64,000 nucleotides of DNA from Methanosarcina sp. ERenArc_MAG2 (GCA_023955635.1 JAMXHR010000009.1:124001-188000), one strand, 5' to 3'; numbered from the stretch's first letter, positions 9,996-20,781 are shown. The notes: a model not told the origin generated them from the sequence alone. Program-made: numbers and translations.

Positions 9996-10960
9996 TTGAG
10001 CAGATATAATCCTGGAAAAAACCAAAAAACGCTTCTTCAGGAACCAGAACTCCTAAACCCTCAGTTCTTCTTATGGGTTTTCTTCTTATACTTGTCGGCG
10101 TCTTCGGAGTCCTGTACAATCCTTCCAACTCCACCGCCGCCACGGCCCCCTGGGAAGTTTCGGAAACAGGTACTCTGTCTTTTCCCCAGCGAGAAGAGCC
10201 TGTATTTACAACTCGGGAAATCGAAGATGTATACGCCCCCGAAAGTTCAGATACCTTAAAACTGCTGACTTTTGAAAGCAAAGGAGATAACATCCAGGCT
10301 CTCTTAAGAATTCCTGCAAACTCTTTTTCTTCTCCGGGTATAGTCCTGCTGCCTGGAGCAGGGGTTAGTAAGGAAGCCGAACAGGGTTTGGCCGCAGAAC
10401 TCTCTAAAATGGGGTATTCAACCCTTACTCTTGACCAGCGCAACCTGGGCGGCATAAATATGGAGAGGGACCTTGAACTTTTCAAGGCTGGCCTTGAGCC
10501 CCTGGAATATGCGATGGTTTATGATGCCCTTAAAGCGGCAGATGTGCTTGCAGCCCAGCCGGAAATTAATAAAGAAAGGCTTGCAATCCTCGGGGAAAGT
10601 AACGGTGGGAGATTTGCAGTTCTTGCCTGTGCCCTTGACTCTTCCCTTAAAGGAGTTATCGGGATCAGTACTGCAGGGTATGGTACTGAAGAAATTGATC
10701 CTGCCCTTATAGATGATCCTGAAGCTTACCGCTTCTATCGTTCAATCGATCCGGATACCTATCTCTCTATCTTGCCGCCTGCGAAATTTGTGCAGATTCA
10801 TTCTGTTAATGATAACGTAATCTCCCATGATCTGGCACTCAGGACCTTTGCCCTTGCAAAAGAGCCAAAGGCAATGTATAATGTTACGGAGGCGACGCAC
10901 GGATATACAACTTCAATGCGCCCTTACCTTGAAAAAGAACTGTCTTTTCTTCTGAATTAA
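9996..10960 (+). CDS. Membrane-anchored alpha/beta hydrolase, probable N-terminal frameshift
   Basis: The clear part (10073-10960) is an alpha/beta hydrolase with nucleophile elbow GESNGG, an oxyanion-type GAGVSKEAEQG segment, an Asp/Asn-rich SVNDNVIS loop and a late ATHGY histidine. This is a plausible Ser-Asp-His triad. Before it comes one hydrophobic helix, FLLILVGVFGVLY, so the enzyme likely faces outward on a membrane anchor. An upstream frame from TTG 9996 (MSRYNPGKNQKTLLQEPELL) leads into the helix only after a one-base shift near 10065, inferred as another indel. Substrate unknown. The mutS-like gene starts five bases after its stop. Confidence 0.72.
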
Positions 10961-10965
10961 AGGCT

Positions 10966-13179
10966 ATGGAATATAGAGCCCAACCGGATTTATTGAAACA
11001 AAATGTTTTGCATATGAAAAGTGTTTTGCGTATGAACTATTCTCAGCCCCTCTCAAGCCTGCGGGAAATTCATGGAATTGGTGAACGGGTAGCCGATAGG
11101 CTGGTTGAGCATTTCGGAAGTGAGGATGCAGCTCTTCAGGTTATCTCCGAGGGAGATATAGCCTCGCTTTCTGAAGTCAATGGAATCAGCCATAATTTTG
11201 CTCTTTCCCTTGCAAGAGATGCAAGATCAAGAGCTGAAGGGTGTTCGATTTCCGACTTTCTCAAGACAAAAGAAGCCCTGGATCTTTATTCTCGTCTTCT
11301 TGAGCTGATAAAAAGTTTTGCCCATACTACACATGCCAGAGACAAGCTAAACCTTTTTTACCCTTTACCTGCATCGCGCATGGATCTAATTCAGGATAGA
11401 CGGGCTTTCTTAGGAGAATACCTGGAACTGGGAGATGCTTTTTCTGAGAACCCCGAATTTCTGCAGTTGCTTTCGAGGGTCAAAAAACTCAGTCCAGTGT
11501 CAGCTAACCTGAGAGTTCGAGACCGGATAATCCTCTGCGGAGACTCAAAAACCCTGGAAGCAGCCAGAGAGAGATTCCAGGCATTTCTGCCTGTTCAGGC
11601 CGTGGAAAATCTCTCTGAATTTGTGGACCTTGCCAGTGGTTATTCCAGTGTGATTGTTTTTGATGACATCTACCTTGGCTTTGATTTACCTGAAGGCATC
11701 GAACCCGAATATTTCCAGGACATTTCTAGAGTTGAGTTCTGGCAGGTCTTGCCTGAAAAAGAACTGGCTTTTTTTGCGCGAAATCTGGATTGTGTCCGGG
11801 CCTGCCTGAATATTGCATATGCTCTGCGCTCCAGAGACTTTAATTTCTTTAATGAACTTTTAGGAGAGAGTGGGAGATTTGATGCACTCGAGGAAGCTCT
11901 TTCAAAACTCGGAGAGGATGGAAAGCCTATTGAAGGTTTTGACCCTGAACTTGACAGGCTCGGAGCAGCCCTGCAAAACCTTGACACTGTACTGACCTCT
12001 GCCCTGAATGAAGCAAATCAGCGCATGAACCGGACCCTGGAGGCAAGTTCGCTTACTCTCAGTGGCCAGGAACTCATTAAGCTTATGAGTGGGGGAATGG
12101 AAATCAAGGAGCTGCTCGCAAAGGAACTCAATAGAATCTACAAAGGTGAGATTGAAGTCATCAAGGAAGAGCTTGCTGAAAAGCTCGACCTTCAGAAGCA
12201 GGAAAAATTGATGCTTGACTCCCTATTTTCTGACGAGATTTCCTATCCTCTGAGCGCAGACCAGTCTCAACTTCAGCTTCTCAGGCAAAAACTGAACAAT
12301 ACTCTTGAAAAAGCAAGGCTTGTGCGGAAAAGGGAGCTTGCAAAAACTCTGTCAACTTTTCGTCAGCCTGTAGAAAAGCTTGTCAGAAAAGTCCTGGATT
12401 TTGACCTTGGCTTTTCAATAGCCTGCTTCTCGGCAAAGTTTAAGCTGAAATTACCGGAACTGATTTCTGAAACCGGAATAGGATTTAAAGCCGGAGAGAA
12501 CCTCTTTTTAAAGGTACGCCACGGAAAAATCGATCCTGTCAATTATTCCGTCGGAAAAACCAGTTTTTCTCCCGCAGGTCTGGAAAGCAGGGTTGTGCTT
12601 TTGAGCGGAGTAAATTCCGGGGGCAAGACTTCCCTGCTCGAGCTCGTTGCCCAGTGCGTAATCCTTGGATATATGGGCTTTCCGGTCCCTGCAAAAGAAC
12701 TTGAACTGGGACCTGTAGAAGAATTCTATTATTTCGGGAAATCAAAGGGAACCCTGGATGCAGGAGCTTTTGAAACTACCCTCAGGCAATTCTCAGTGCT
12801 CTCCGAAGCAGCGGGAAAACTGGTGCTTGCGGATGAACTTGAATCTATTACCGAGCCTGGAGCCTCTGCACGGATTATAGCAGGAATCCTTGAATATCTG
12901 TCCAGAAACGAATGGAGTCTCGGGATTTTTGTTTCTCACCTTTCGGAGCTGATCCTTGAAAACGCCGGGGCAGATATCAGAGTAGATGGAATTGAGGCAA
13001 AAGGTCTGGATTCTCACCTGGAACTGATCGTAAACCGAAATCCTGTATATAATCATGTTGCGCGAAGTACTCCCGAGCTAATTGTAGAACGGTTGCTCAG
13101 GAAGACCATCGGAAAAGAAAAAGATTTTTATATCCATTTAAAAAATAAATTCAAAACAGATTCAAAGGCATCTTCTTAA
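10966..13179 (+). CDS. MutS-family ATPase with N-terminal helix-hairpin-helix
   Basis: A 737-residue protein with an N-terminal HhH region (LREIHGIGERVADRLVEHFG, residues 26-45), a long helical middle, and a C-terminal MutS ATPase with Walker A GVNSGGKTSLLE and Walker B LVLADELESI. It lacks the mismatch-reading N-terminal domain of MutS1 and the Smr domain of MutS2. It resembles the archaeal MutS-like proteins whose role (recombination or branched DNA) is not established. A later Met at 11032 is an alternative start. It follows the hydrolase gene by five bases. Confidence 0.85.
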   Translation: MEYRAQPDLLKQNVLHMKSVLRMNYSQPLSSLREIHGIGERVADRLVEHFGSEDAALQVISEGDIASLSEVNGISHNFALSLARDARSRAEGCSISDFLKTKEALDLYSRLLELIKSFAHTTHARDKLNLFYPLPASRMDLIQDRRAFLGEYLELGDAFSENPEFLQLLSRVKKLSPVSANLRVRDRIILCGDSKTLEAARERFQAFLPVQAVENLSEFVDLASGYSSVIVFDDIYLGFDLPEGIEPEYFQDISRVEFWQVLPEKELAFFARNLDCVRACLNIAYALRSRDFNFFNELLGESGRFDALEEALSKLGEDGKPIEGFDPELDRLGAALQNLDTVLTSALNEANQRMNRTLEASSLTLSGQELIKLMSGGMEIKELLAKELNRIYKGEIEVIKEELAEKLDLQKQEKLMLDSLFSDEISYPLSADQSQLQLLRQKLNNTLEKARLVRKRELAKTLSTFRQPVEKLVRKVLDFDLGFSIACFSAKFKLKLPELISETGIGFKAGENLFLKVRHGKIDPVNYSVGKTSFSPAGLESRVVLLSGVNSGGKTSLLELVAQCVILGYMGFPVPAKELELGPVEEFYYFGKSKGTLDAGAFETTLRQFSVLSEAAGKLVLADELESITEPGASARIIAGILEYLSRNEWSLGIFVSHLSELILENAGADIRVDGIEAKGLDSHLELIVNRNPVYNHVARSTPELIVERLLRKTIGKEKDFYIHLKNKFKTDSKASS

Positions 13180-13728
13180 GAAAATCTAGATAAAACTTTT
13201 AAAATATATTAATGGTTAATTCTAATGGAATCTTCTAATCTTTTCTGACAATCTTCTATACTTTAATTTCCTTGAATTCAGGGCATCTTTTTTTGCTTTT
13301 GTTAATAATCACCTTTAAGAGATAGTGTTATAAATCTTTAGTTCTATATATTAATAAATAGTAATGAGTTCGCGGAAATTCCGTAGGGTCCTTACAATTT
13401 TGTTAATACGAAAGTTTATATAGGCGTCGGTGTCAATGGACCTCCGATAACTTAATATGTAGATTTGCCGTCCCTTACTCAGAAAATTCAAAACCCTAAT
13501 CGGCTAAAAGGGTTGATATGTGATAAGGGAAAAATTTCCATGGGACTGACCATCTTTGGTTGTTTTAAGTGGACTCGGGGGCTATCTTCTTTTCAACCTA
13601 GTGAAACCGGGTGACTATCAGATAATGAAATTGAATTATGAAATATGCAGAGATTTTATCTTCAAATCTGTTATCATTTTTAAATGCAGATCTGAAGAAG
13701 TACAAAACCCAGGCCACGCGTGATAGTA
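13180..13728. other. Long leader region upstream of ppk1
   Basis: A TATA-like TTTATATA is at about 13412-13420, so transcription may begin near 13440. That would leave a leader of nearly 290 bases before ppk1 with several GC-richer patches (GGTGTCAATGGACCTCCG; ACTCGGGGGCTATC). It could hold a small RNA or cis-regulator, but I recognise no known family and no protein gene. Confidence 0.4.
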
Positions 13729-15914
13729 ATGGAGCGGAACTTCCCCATTCAGTGTGCAGATTTTGATAGGTTGGTTATGGATAATGTTGAAAGAGCTCGG
13801 GTAGAAGTTTCCGGTATACCTGACCTTAGCGATCCGTGCTTGTATACGGACCGCGAGTACAGCTGGCTCCAGTTCAACGACAGGGTACTGGAAGAAGCTT
13901 TCGACGAGCGCAATCCCTTACTTGAGAGAGCAAAATTCCTTTCCATTTTTGGGAGCAATCTTGATGAGTTTTTCATGGTCAGGGTTTCAGGCGTCCAGAA
14001 GAGAATAATGGAGGGAGTAAAGGACGACCGGGCAGATGAACTTGCTCAGGAACAGCTTCGTATTATCCGGGAAGAGCTTCTCAGGCAGCTTCCTCTCAAT
14101 GACAGCTGCTGGAATGAAATACTTGAGCCTGCTTTAGGGGAAAAAGGAATTAAAGTCCTTAATTACTTTGAACTTTCCGGGGAAGATAGAGAAAAGCTCA
14201 GAGACTATTTTGAGAGAAATATTTTCCCTTTACTTACCCCTCTGGGTTTCGATTCAGGGCATCCTTTCCCCCATATTTCGAACCTTAGCCTTAACCTGGC
14301 AGTACTTATCGATGATCCGGATTACGGGGAACGCTTTGCTAGGGTCAAGATTCCTCCAATGTTCCCCAGGCTTATCGTAGTTCCTGAAAACGGCCAGGAA
14401 AGAATAACTTCCAGTTTGGAAGAGCTAAAAACAGGGCGTTTTGTCTGGCTCGAACAACTTATTGCTGCAAATCTTGACCTCCTGTTTCCCGGACAGCGTA
14501 TTCTTGGAGCTTATCCATTCAGGATCACGCGGGATGCAGACCTCGGATTTGATGAGGATGGGGACAAGGATCTTCTGACCGCCGTAAAGCAGAGAGTCGG
14601 GAGGAATTACTTTGGGCCGGTTGTTAGACTTGAGGCCGACTATACAATGCCCCCCAGAGTCTCTGATATCCTTCTTAAGAACCTGGAACTTACCTCTTCC
14701 CTTATGTTCAGATCTGCAGCTCCTCTGGGACTTTCAAGTCTCATTAAACTTGCACAGATTAACCGTCCTGAGCTTAAATACGAACCTTTAGAACCGAGAA
14801 AACATTCTCAGCTGGCTAATACGGAGAAAATATTTGCGGTTCTGAAAAAGAGAGATGTTCTTCTCTACCATCCCTATGACAGTTTCGAATCGGTAATTGA
14901 TTTCGTAGAAGAGGCTGCCGGTGATACGGATGTCCTGGCAATCAAAATGACATTGTACAGGGTAGATGACAATTCCAGGATTATTCAGGCTCTTATGAAA
15001 GCTGCAGACCGGAAAAAGCAGGTAGCTGTTCTGGTGGAACTTAAAGCTCGCTTTGATGAAGAGAATAATATAGGCTGGGCAAAAGAGCTTGAGCGCAAAG
15101 GCGTTCATGTAGCCTACGGCTTCCCGGGCGTAAAACCCATGCCAAGATGTGCCTGGTGGTCAGGGCCGAAAAAGAAGGTATCAGGTATTACGTGCACATG
15201 AGCACGGGGAACTATAATGCTGTCACAGGAAAGCTCTATACCGATTTCGGCTACCTGACAAGTGATTCATTCATAGGCAAGGACATCTCTGACCTTTTTA
15301 ATGCCCTTACAGGTTATTCGAGAAAGGACCATTATATCAAGCTCCTTGTAGCCCCCCAGACTCTCAGGCACCAGATTCTGGAGCGTATCAGACGTGAGAT
15401 CGACCTGCATGAAAAGTATGGAAACGGACATCTGATCTTCAAGATGAATTCCCTTGTGGACTACCAGTGCATTCGGGAACTTTACAGGGCTTCCCAGACC
15501 GGGGTGAAAGTAGACCTTCTTGTCAGGGGAATCTGCTGCCTCAGACCAGGCATCTATGGGCTCAGTGAAAACATCCGGGTCACTTCGATAGTCGGCCGTT
15601 TTCTGGAACACTCCAGAGCATATTATTTCAGGAACGGCGGAAAAGAAGAAATCTTTATGGGCAGTGCCGATCTCATGCCGCGCAATCTGGACAACAGAGT
15701 AGAAGTTCTTTTTCCTGTTTCTGCCGCATATATTCCCATTGTGAGGGATGTTATCCTTGGTACTCAACTGAAAGATAACATAAAAGCCCGCCTGCTGCTT
15801 CCTAATGGCAGGACTGAAAGGATTTATCCGCAGCCTGAAGAAGAAGAACTGGATTCTCAGTTATGGATGCTTGAAAATACTGAAAGCTGGGATTTAGGCT
15901 CTCAAAAAGGCTGA
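13729..15914 (+). CDS. ppk1: Polyphosphate kinase 1, one frameshift
   Basis: PPK1 polymerises ATP gamma-phosphate into polyphosphate. The N-terminal domain begins YTDREYSWLQFNDRVLEEA; the LLYHPYDSFESV and LAIKMTLYRV motifs follow. The frame breaks at A4 (15132-15135). One extra A gives GVKTHAKMCLVVR, which contains the histidine that is autophosphorylated in this family. The second part continues with YVHMSTGNYNAVTGKLYTD, EIFMGSADLMPRNLDNRVE and the second active-site histidine region FLEHSRAYYF. I used the ATG at 13729 (MERNFPIQ); a GTG nine bases earlier is possible. The assembled length of about 729 residues is normal. Confidence 0.94.
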
Positions 15915-16407
15915 AAAAGTGAATTTCTTTTTTACTTTTTTCCTCATTTGAACTTAAAACAACAGATTTTTCTCATTATCAACGTTGGTTATTATCTTTT
16001 GCAAAGAAGTGGCATAGAGACCTCGTTACTATAAAAGATATAATTCTTTGAAACAGGAGGGCAGGATCAAGAAAATTCTTTAAAACCATATTTATCAAGA
16101 AGTTCTTGTATAGAATATCGGTTTTATTATCTGATTAATCCGTGATATTCCATCAGCGGGGTCTGGTCTTGGTTGTGCTGTAGATTCTATTGGTTTCAGT
16201 TGGGCAGTTGATCCTGCTAGAGAGAATGTACACAAAACAGGTGCCAAAAACGTTAAAATCAAAATAGATCTCAATCAAATGATCTTGGTAAGCTGAATAG
16301 TCACTATAATGCTAAGCATTTTAATGAAATTTGTATATTAAACGTTGACTAAAATCTATATTATATATTTTATAAAAACATCGGTCGCTTTAATTGGAGG
16401 GATCTAA
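15915..16407. other. Intergenic region with a surface-protein fragment
   Basis: Apart from the gene fragment at 16135-16296, this stretch is AT-rich and shows nothing recognisable. A ribosome site GGAGGGATC at 16397-16405 belongs to the damaged gene that follows. Confidence 0.5.
16135..16296 (+). pseudogene. C-terminal fragment of a cell-surface protein
   Basis: Open for 53 codons without a usable start, ending at TGA 16294. The peptide contains GFSWAVDPARENVHKTGAKN and then VKIKIDLNQ. It resembles the ISWAVD...V.L..IDFV.V pattern that I recall near the ends of large Methanosarcina surface proteins. Probably the residue of a deleted or decayed gene. Confidence 0.4.
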
Positions 16408-17042
16408 ATCAAAAGATTTATATTCTATCTTTTTACATCTTTTTTGGTGATTTTATAACATCAAATAAAGAAAACACAGATCCGAAAGTTAATTCTACTT
16501 CCACCGAAAAAGAATATATTGTTGAACTCTTGAAAGACGATTTTGTTTGTACCGAAAGTGCTTCATCTTCGATATTAATTGAGATAGATGTAGAACTACT
16601 AGAATTCGAAAATATTGATGATCCCTTGAAAGATGATTTTGTTTGTACCGAAAGTGCTTCATCTTCGATATTAATTGAGAAAGATGTAGAACTATTACAA
16701 TTCACTAAAACAGCTGAAAGCTGCTCTGATATATGCGCAGCAGAGACATCCATAAAGCAAAGACAGACACGATACAACAAAGTACAAATAAACTCAAAAG
16801 TGACTTCTCTTGACATATCTTTGAGTTGGAAATATAAGAAGAATAGCCTGAGACTTACTATACTTTCCCCTACAGGAGTCTCTTATGGATCCTATATAGC
16901 TAATTCTAGCAACAAAATAGTCTTAAATATAAAACCAAAAACAGGGAAATATCTGCAAGGAGGAAATTGGAAACTCAATGTGTATGGAGTATTAATAAGT
17001 GGGACTGAGGCATACAAGCTTAAAGCCGCCGCGCATTTTTAA
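16408..17042 (+). CDS. Secreted protein with internal duplication, 5' end damaged
   Basis: The uninterrupted frame is 16530-17042. Upstream, after GGAGG at 16397-16401, a signal-peptide-like stretch KRFIFYLFTSFLVI is encoded in another frame. It joins the main frame (ITSNKENTDPKVNSTSTEK) if one T is added in the T4 run near 16450. The codon where a start is expected (16408) is ATC, so no canonical start is visible. Residues FVCTESASSSILIE are duplicated 32 residues apart. The C-terminal region (SLRLTILSPTGVSYGSY, then GGNWKLNVYGV) looks like a beta-sandwich of the P-domain or pre-peptidase kind. Function unknown; the gene may be decaying. Confidence 0.5.
16530..16696. repeat. 71-bp near-identical direct repeat, period 96 bp
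   Basis: 16530-16600 and 16626-16696 match almost base for base, for example GTTTGTACCGAAAGTGCTTC in both. The period of 96 bp equals 32 codons, so the reading frame is kept. This is a recent internal duplication. Confidence 0.92.
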
Positions 17043-17793
17043 GCTTCAAAATAAACTAATTTTCTGTTTATTATTTGTTTTTTTAATGGCAACAGCTGGG
17101 GCTACTGAATATATTATAGAGCCTATTTCAAGTGATCAATTCGGAGTCCCGATTAATGGAGAAAAGGTGGTAGAGCTTCAAGTCATCGAAATACCCTACT
17201 GGCAGTTTCTTTTGTGGCTGGTCACAGTGAACATTTTAGTGGCAATTGACTTAATATGTCCTAATAGGCTAGTTTTTGCAATAGCCGGATATAAAATTGT
17301 AAATTCTGGAAATGTACTTGACAATCCCAGTCGTTTTAGTATCTATACCTATATCAAAACCAAACCTGGAGCATATATTAGTGAGATTGTAGGAAAGGTC
17401 GGCTTAGACAGAGAAATTATAAAATATCACATAAAAGCTCTTGAAGCTCAGAACAAAATCGAAGCCTATAGAGAGGGTGGAAAGACAAGATTCTTCGAAA
17501 ATAGTTTTGCTTATAATAATGAAGAAATTAAAATTATTTCTGCTCTTCAAAACGTAATGAATCAAAGAATAATTTTAGAAATACTAACTTGTAAGTGTAA
17601 TACAAATACAGCTCTTGCACGTGAACTTAGAGTTTCCAGGGCTACAATCAGTTGGTACATAAAAAATCTCCGAGAAATTGGCCTTATAACAGAAACAAAA
17701 GAAGGAAGGAATACAATTTACAGAATAAATCATGTATATGAACTCGTTGTTAAAAAACATATTAAGCATTTACAGGATTCTTACAATAACTAG
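16999..17793 (+). CDS. Membrane-anchored double winged-helix transcription regulator
   Basis: The N-terminus has a signal-like helix (LIFCLLFVFLMATAGATEY), then a short external segment and a second hydrophobic helix (WQFLLWLVTVNILVAIDLI, about residues 68-86). Two winged-helix domains follow: FSIYTYIKTKPGAYISEIVG with REIIKYHIKALE, and ALARELRVSRATISWYIKNL with GLITETKEGRNTIYRI. The layout suggests a one-component sensor-regulator at the membrane, a type frequent in Methanosarcina. The predicted GTG start overlaps the preceding gene by 44 bp. A shorter start near the LQNKLIF segment is equally possible. It may control or respond to its secreted neighbour; that is inference. Confidence 0.72.
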   Translation: MGLRHTSLKPPRIFKLQNKLIFCLLFVFLMATAGATEYIIEPISSDQFGVPINGEKVVELQVIEIPYWQFLLWLVTVNILVAIDLICPNRLVFAIAGYKIVNSGNVLDNPSRFSIYTYIKTKPGAYISEIVGKVGLDREIIKYHIKALEAQNKIEAYREGGKTRFFENSFAYNNEEIKIISALQNVMNQRIILEILTCKCNTNTALARELRVSRATISWYIKNLREIGLITETKEGRNTIYRINHVYELVVKKHIKHLQDSYNN

Positions 17794-18551
17794 CACTGCG
17801 ATTCTGAAGTATATTCACAAAACTTGATTTTCTAGTATATTCAACGATCACGAATTTTTCGGCAGTGTCGCGAATTTGCTGTAAATTTGAAGTCAAGTTT
17901 TTGTGTACTAGGGGAAGAATTTATCTTTCGATATGGAATCTGGTTTCCCTCTCTTTTTCTTTCTATTTCTGATATTTACTTGTATATTGTACTTAATTCC
18001 TCTTTTTCGGTTACATTTTCTGATATTACCGATATCAGTCTATTAGGGGGTTCAGGTGTACCCGGATCAGATTCTGGCTTATAGCTGCGAGCATGACCTA
18101 CTTTATACACTTTATTACAAAAATGTTGACACAATGCCAAAATCCAGTGAGGAACGTAAAATTAAAAATCACTAGATCTTGAAAATGGTCACAATCTTTT
18201 GAATGTTATCTATTGTTTAATGTCGGAAGATCTCGAATATTTAGTTTGACTGAAACCTGAATCCTTTTAACTAATCAAGTTTTCAACCAAGAAATACAAA
18301 AATCACTGAATTGGGAACAGAGTCTAAAGTGTTAATTGTTAGATACTTTGGTAATACAAATTATATAGATGTTTATAAGTTGTAATGTTTGGAATTCGAT
18401 CGAATAGCCCATTTCTACATTAAAAATGTATGCTTCTGTCAAAGTAGGTTACAAAACGCTGGATAAAAATAAAAAAGTTTACTTATGTCAGCAAGTTCAG
18501 AATATTAACATATTTTATGTGAAAAATAAACGGGAGAAAAGGAGTAAGATA
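17794..18551. other. Intergenic region with repeat element upstream of surface protein
   Basis: No gene supported. It holds a possible inverted-repeat element (18093-18452) whose right end recurs at 31842-31889. An open frame at 17887-18084 has no recognisable features. Confidence 0.5.
18093..18452. repeat. MITE-like element or solo end (CTGTCAAAGTAGGTTAC family)
   Basis: The right 47 bases (18406-18452) match 31842-31889 closely: both have AGCCCATTT-TACATTA, then AATGTATG and CTGTCAAAGTAGG. A weak inverted partner, GACCTACTTTATACA, is at 18096-18110. The right end is confident by comparison with the second copy; the left boundary is doubtful. Confidence 0.5.
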
Positions 18552-19910
18552 ATGAAAATTAACAAAAAATTACATTCATTAACCTTAGTATCAGCAGCTC
18601 TGGTTTTATTTTTAATTCTCGTTTCATCTATGGCATCGGCATCGGCATCTCCTGAACAAAATCCGCGAACTATCACTCCACCGGCGATCACCAGTGGAGC
18701 AGGAGATTCTTCCGATGACCAGGTTGTGTCCGATGAGGTATCTAGCGAAGAAATTGTTGCAGACACGGAATCTATACAAGCCGCTGCGCCCAAGATCACT
18801 GAGAAGCGTATCACCACCAATACAGCAGATCAGTGGAGCCCTGTTATCTATGATAACAAGATCGCGTGGGAAGATTTTCGTAATGGAAACTGGGATATCT
18901 ACATATATGATCTTTCTACTAAAAAGGAAATCTCTACTCTCAATGCATCAGATCAGTGGGGCTCTGATATCTACGGTAACAGAGTAGTGTGGGTAGATTA
19001 TCGCAACGGAAATCCTGAGATCTATATGCAAGATCTTTCTACTAAAAAGCAAACTCGGATCACCACAAGTGGATCAGCGTACAGCCCTGCAATCTACGGT
19101 GACAAGATTGTCTGGACAGATTATCGTAATGGAAACCAAGGTATCTACATGTACGATATCTCCACTAAAAAGGAGACTCAGATCACCAGTAGCGGATCAG
19201 CACAGTGGCCTGCTATCTACGGTAACAGGATAGTATGGGAAGATTATCGCAATGGACACTTTGATATCTACATGTATGATTTATCTACTAAAAAGGAAAC
19301 TCGGATCACCACCGATGAATCAAGTCAATACTCTCCTGCAATCTATGGTAACAGGATAGTGTGGAGTGACGATCGCAATGGAAACACTGATATCTACATG
19401 TACGACCTTTCCACTTCCAAAGAAAAAAGGATAACTACCAATCCATCAGCTTCATATTCTCCTGCAATCTATGGCGACAGAATAGCGTGGATGGATGATC
19501 GTAATGGAAATTGGGATATCTATGTGTACGATCTCGCCACTCGCCAGGAAAGTCACACTACCGATAAATCAGATCAGTATTATCCAGATATCTATGGCGA
19601 TAAGATAGTGTGGACAGATATGCGCAATGGAAATTCTGATATCTATATGGGTACCCTTTCAACTTCCCCGGTTGCTGCATTCTCTGCATCTCCAATCACT
19701 GGGAAAGCACCATTGAAAGTAACATTTACTGACAAAAGTACAGGAACACCCACTTCATGGAAATGGAGTTTTGGAGATAAAACATATTCAACAGCTAAGA
19801 GTCCTGTGCACAAATATACTAAAGCAGGAAAGTACACTGTCAGCTTAACAGTAACTAATGCTGCCGGAAGTAACACGGCGAAAAAGACTAGTTATATCAC
19901 AGTTAAGTAA
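18552..19910 (+). CDS. Secreted seven-repeat beta-propeller (TolB-like) and PKD-domain surface protein
   Basis: The start ATG at 18552 follows GGAG (18541-18544) and opens a signal peptide (KLHSLTLVSAALVLFLILVS, cleavage after ASA). A Ser/Asp-rich linker follows, then seven repeats of about 41 residues with the pattern SPAIYGDKIVWTDYRNGN.DIYMYDLSTKKE, expected to form a seven-bladed propeller. A PKD domain ends the protein (PVAAFSASPITGKAPLKVTF, with WSFGD near residue 410). No C-terminal anchor or PGF-type sorting signal is visible, so it may be held by protein contacts or released. Such proteins are typical of the Methanosarcina envelope; the ligand is unknown. Confidence 0.9.
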   Translation: MKINKKLHSLTLVSAALVLFLILVSSMASASASPEQNPRTITPPAITSGAGDSSDDQVVSDEVSSEEIVADTESIQAAAPKITEKRITTNTADQWSPVIYDNKIAWEDFRNGNWDIYIYDLSTKKEISTLNASDQWGSDIYGNRVVWVDYRNGNPEIYMQDLSTKKQTRITTSGSAYSPAIYGDKIVWTDYRNGNQGIYMYDISTKKETQITSSGSAQWPAIYGNRIVWEDYRNGHFDIYMYDLSTKKETRITTDESSQYSPAIYGNRIVWSDDRNGNTDIYMYDLSTSKEKRITTNPSASYSPAIYGDRIAWMDDRNGNWDIYVYDLATRQESHTTDKSDQYYPDIYGDKIVWTDMRNGNSDIYMGTLSTSPVAAFSASPITGKAPLKVTFTDKSTGTPTSWKWSFGDKTYSTAKSPVHKYTKAGKYTVSLTVTNAAGSNTAKKTSYITVK

Positions 19911-20636
19911 GCCAACATCTTAAATTGGAAAACAATAAAAGGTCAAGCTTAGGAGTGGGGAATTTATTTATCAAATGACTTAGGAATAATAAACATATAA
20001 CTTCAAATTTTAAGTTCGGGAATTGCTCTAGAGTTTCATTTCCCTAACTAATCATTCATGGTAACAAAAATCCTTGACATTATATTTTAATTATTCCTTA
20101 GCTTGACAACCTTACATTATAAGGTAAAGAGCCATCATTAATTTGGTGTAGGTACTGTATAAAGAAAATATATTTTAATCATTAATCTTTTATAATATTA
20201 CTTACATAATTATAATTGGTTCATAAGGGAGTAACTGTAAGTGAAGCAAATGTAGAACAGCTTAAAAACTGATTCTGTAATAAACTTCATAATACAGGAT
20301 AAAACCCTGTGAACCACCCAACTGGTTTTTCAATATCATGATCTTTTTTAATATAACGATCTTTTTTATAAGTTTTTCATCTTAGCAAACATACTCGACT
20401 TGTTTATGCCAGGCAGTGTACTAAAAGTTCTATAAAATTAGGACTTACGCACTTCAGATTCAAAATCAAGCACAGTAACCATCAGATTTAGAATTTGAAT
20501 TTCAGAAAGTTGTAAGCCTACTGCAGTTGATTTGGTACTTCAAGTGCGTAAGTCCTAAAAATATCAAATATCAGAAAGTAATTCAATAGAGATAACCCAT
20601 CAAAGATGTTTTTAAAATCAAAGATGCATGAGGTCG
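19911..20636. other. Intergenic region with a MITE
   Basis: AT-rich and without a supported gene. It contains the 121-bp inverted-repeat element at 20438-20558, between the surface protein and the disrupted permease gene. Confidence 0.6.
20438..20558. repeat. 121-bp MITE with 17-bp terminal inverted repeats
   Basis: Ends TTAGGACTTACGCACTT and AAGTGCGTAAGTCCTAA are exact inverted repeats, and the interior has no coding capacity. Related sequences occur at 47203-47322 (both ends) and 26758-26788 (one end only). GGACTTACGCA ends resemble those of IS5-type elements, which may supply the transposase. That link is inference. Confidence 0.85.
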
Positions 20637-20781
20637 TTATGCTTTTACCTCTTCGACTTTAAAATCACTGCCAACTATTTTTTCCATGATATATCCTACG
20701 AATATAAACAGTGGTAGCGATATCAGCGTCCTCAAGATTGTAAATTTTATCCCTAAATAGCCTATCTCTATTCCCAACATA

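Noticed and set aside
17887..18084. 65-codon open frame, plus strand; on the minus strand the same DNA reads PESDPGTPEPPNRLIS
   Set aside because: Neither strand has a start with a ribosome site. The minus reading could be a surface-protein tail but is too short to support.
18426..18551. Upstream extension of the surface-protein frame
   Set aside because: It lies inside the repeated element, and the signal peptide and ribosome site fix the start at 18552.
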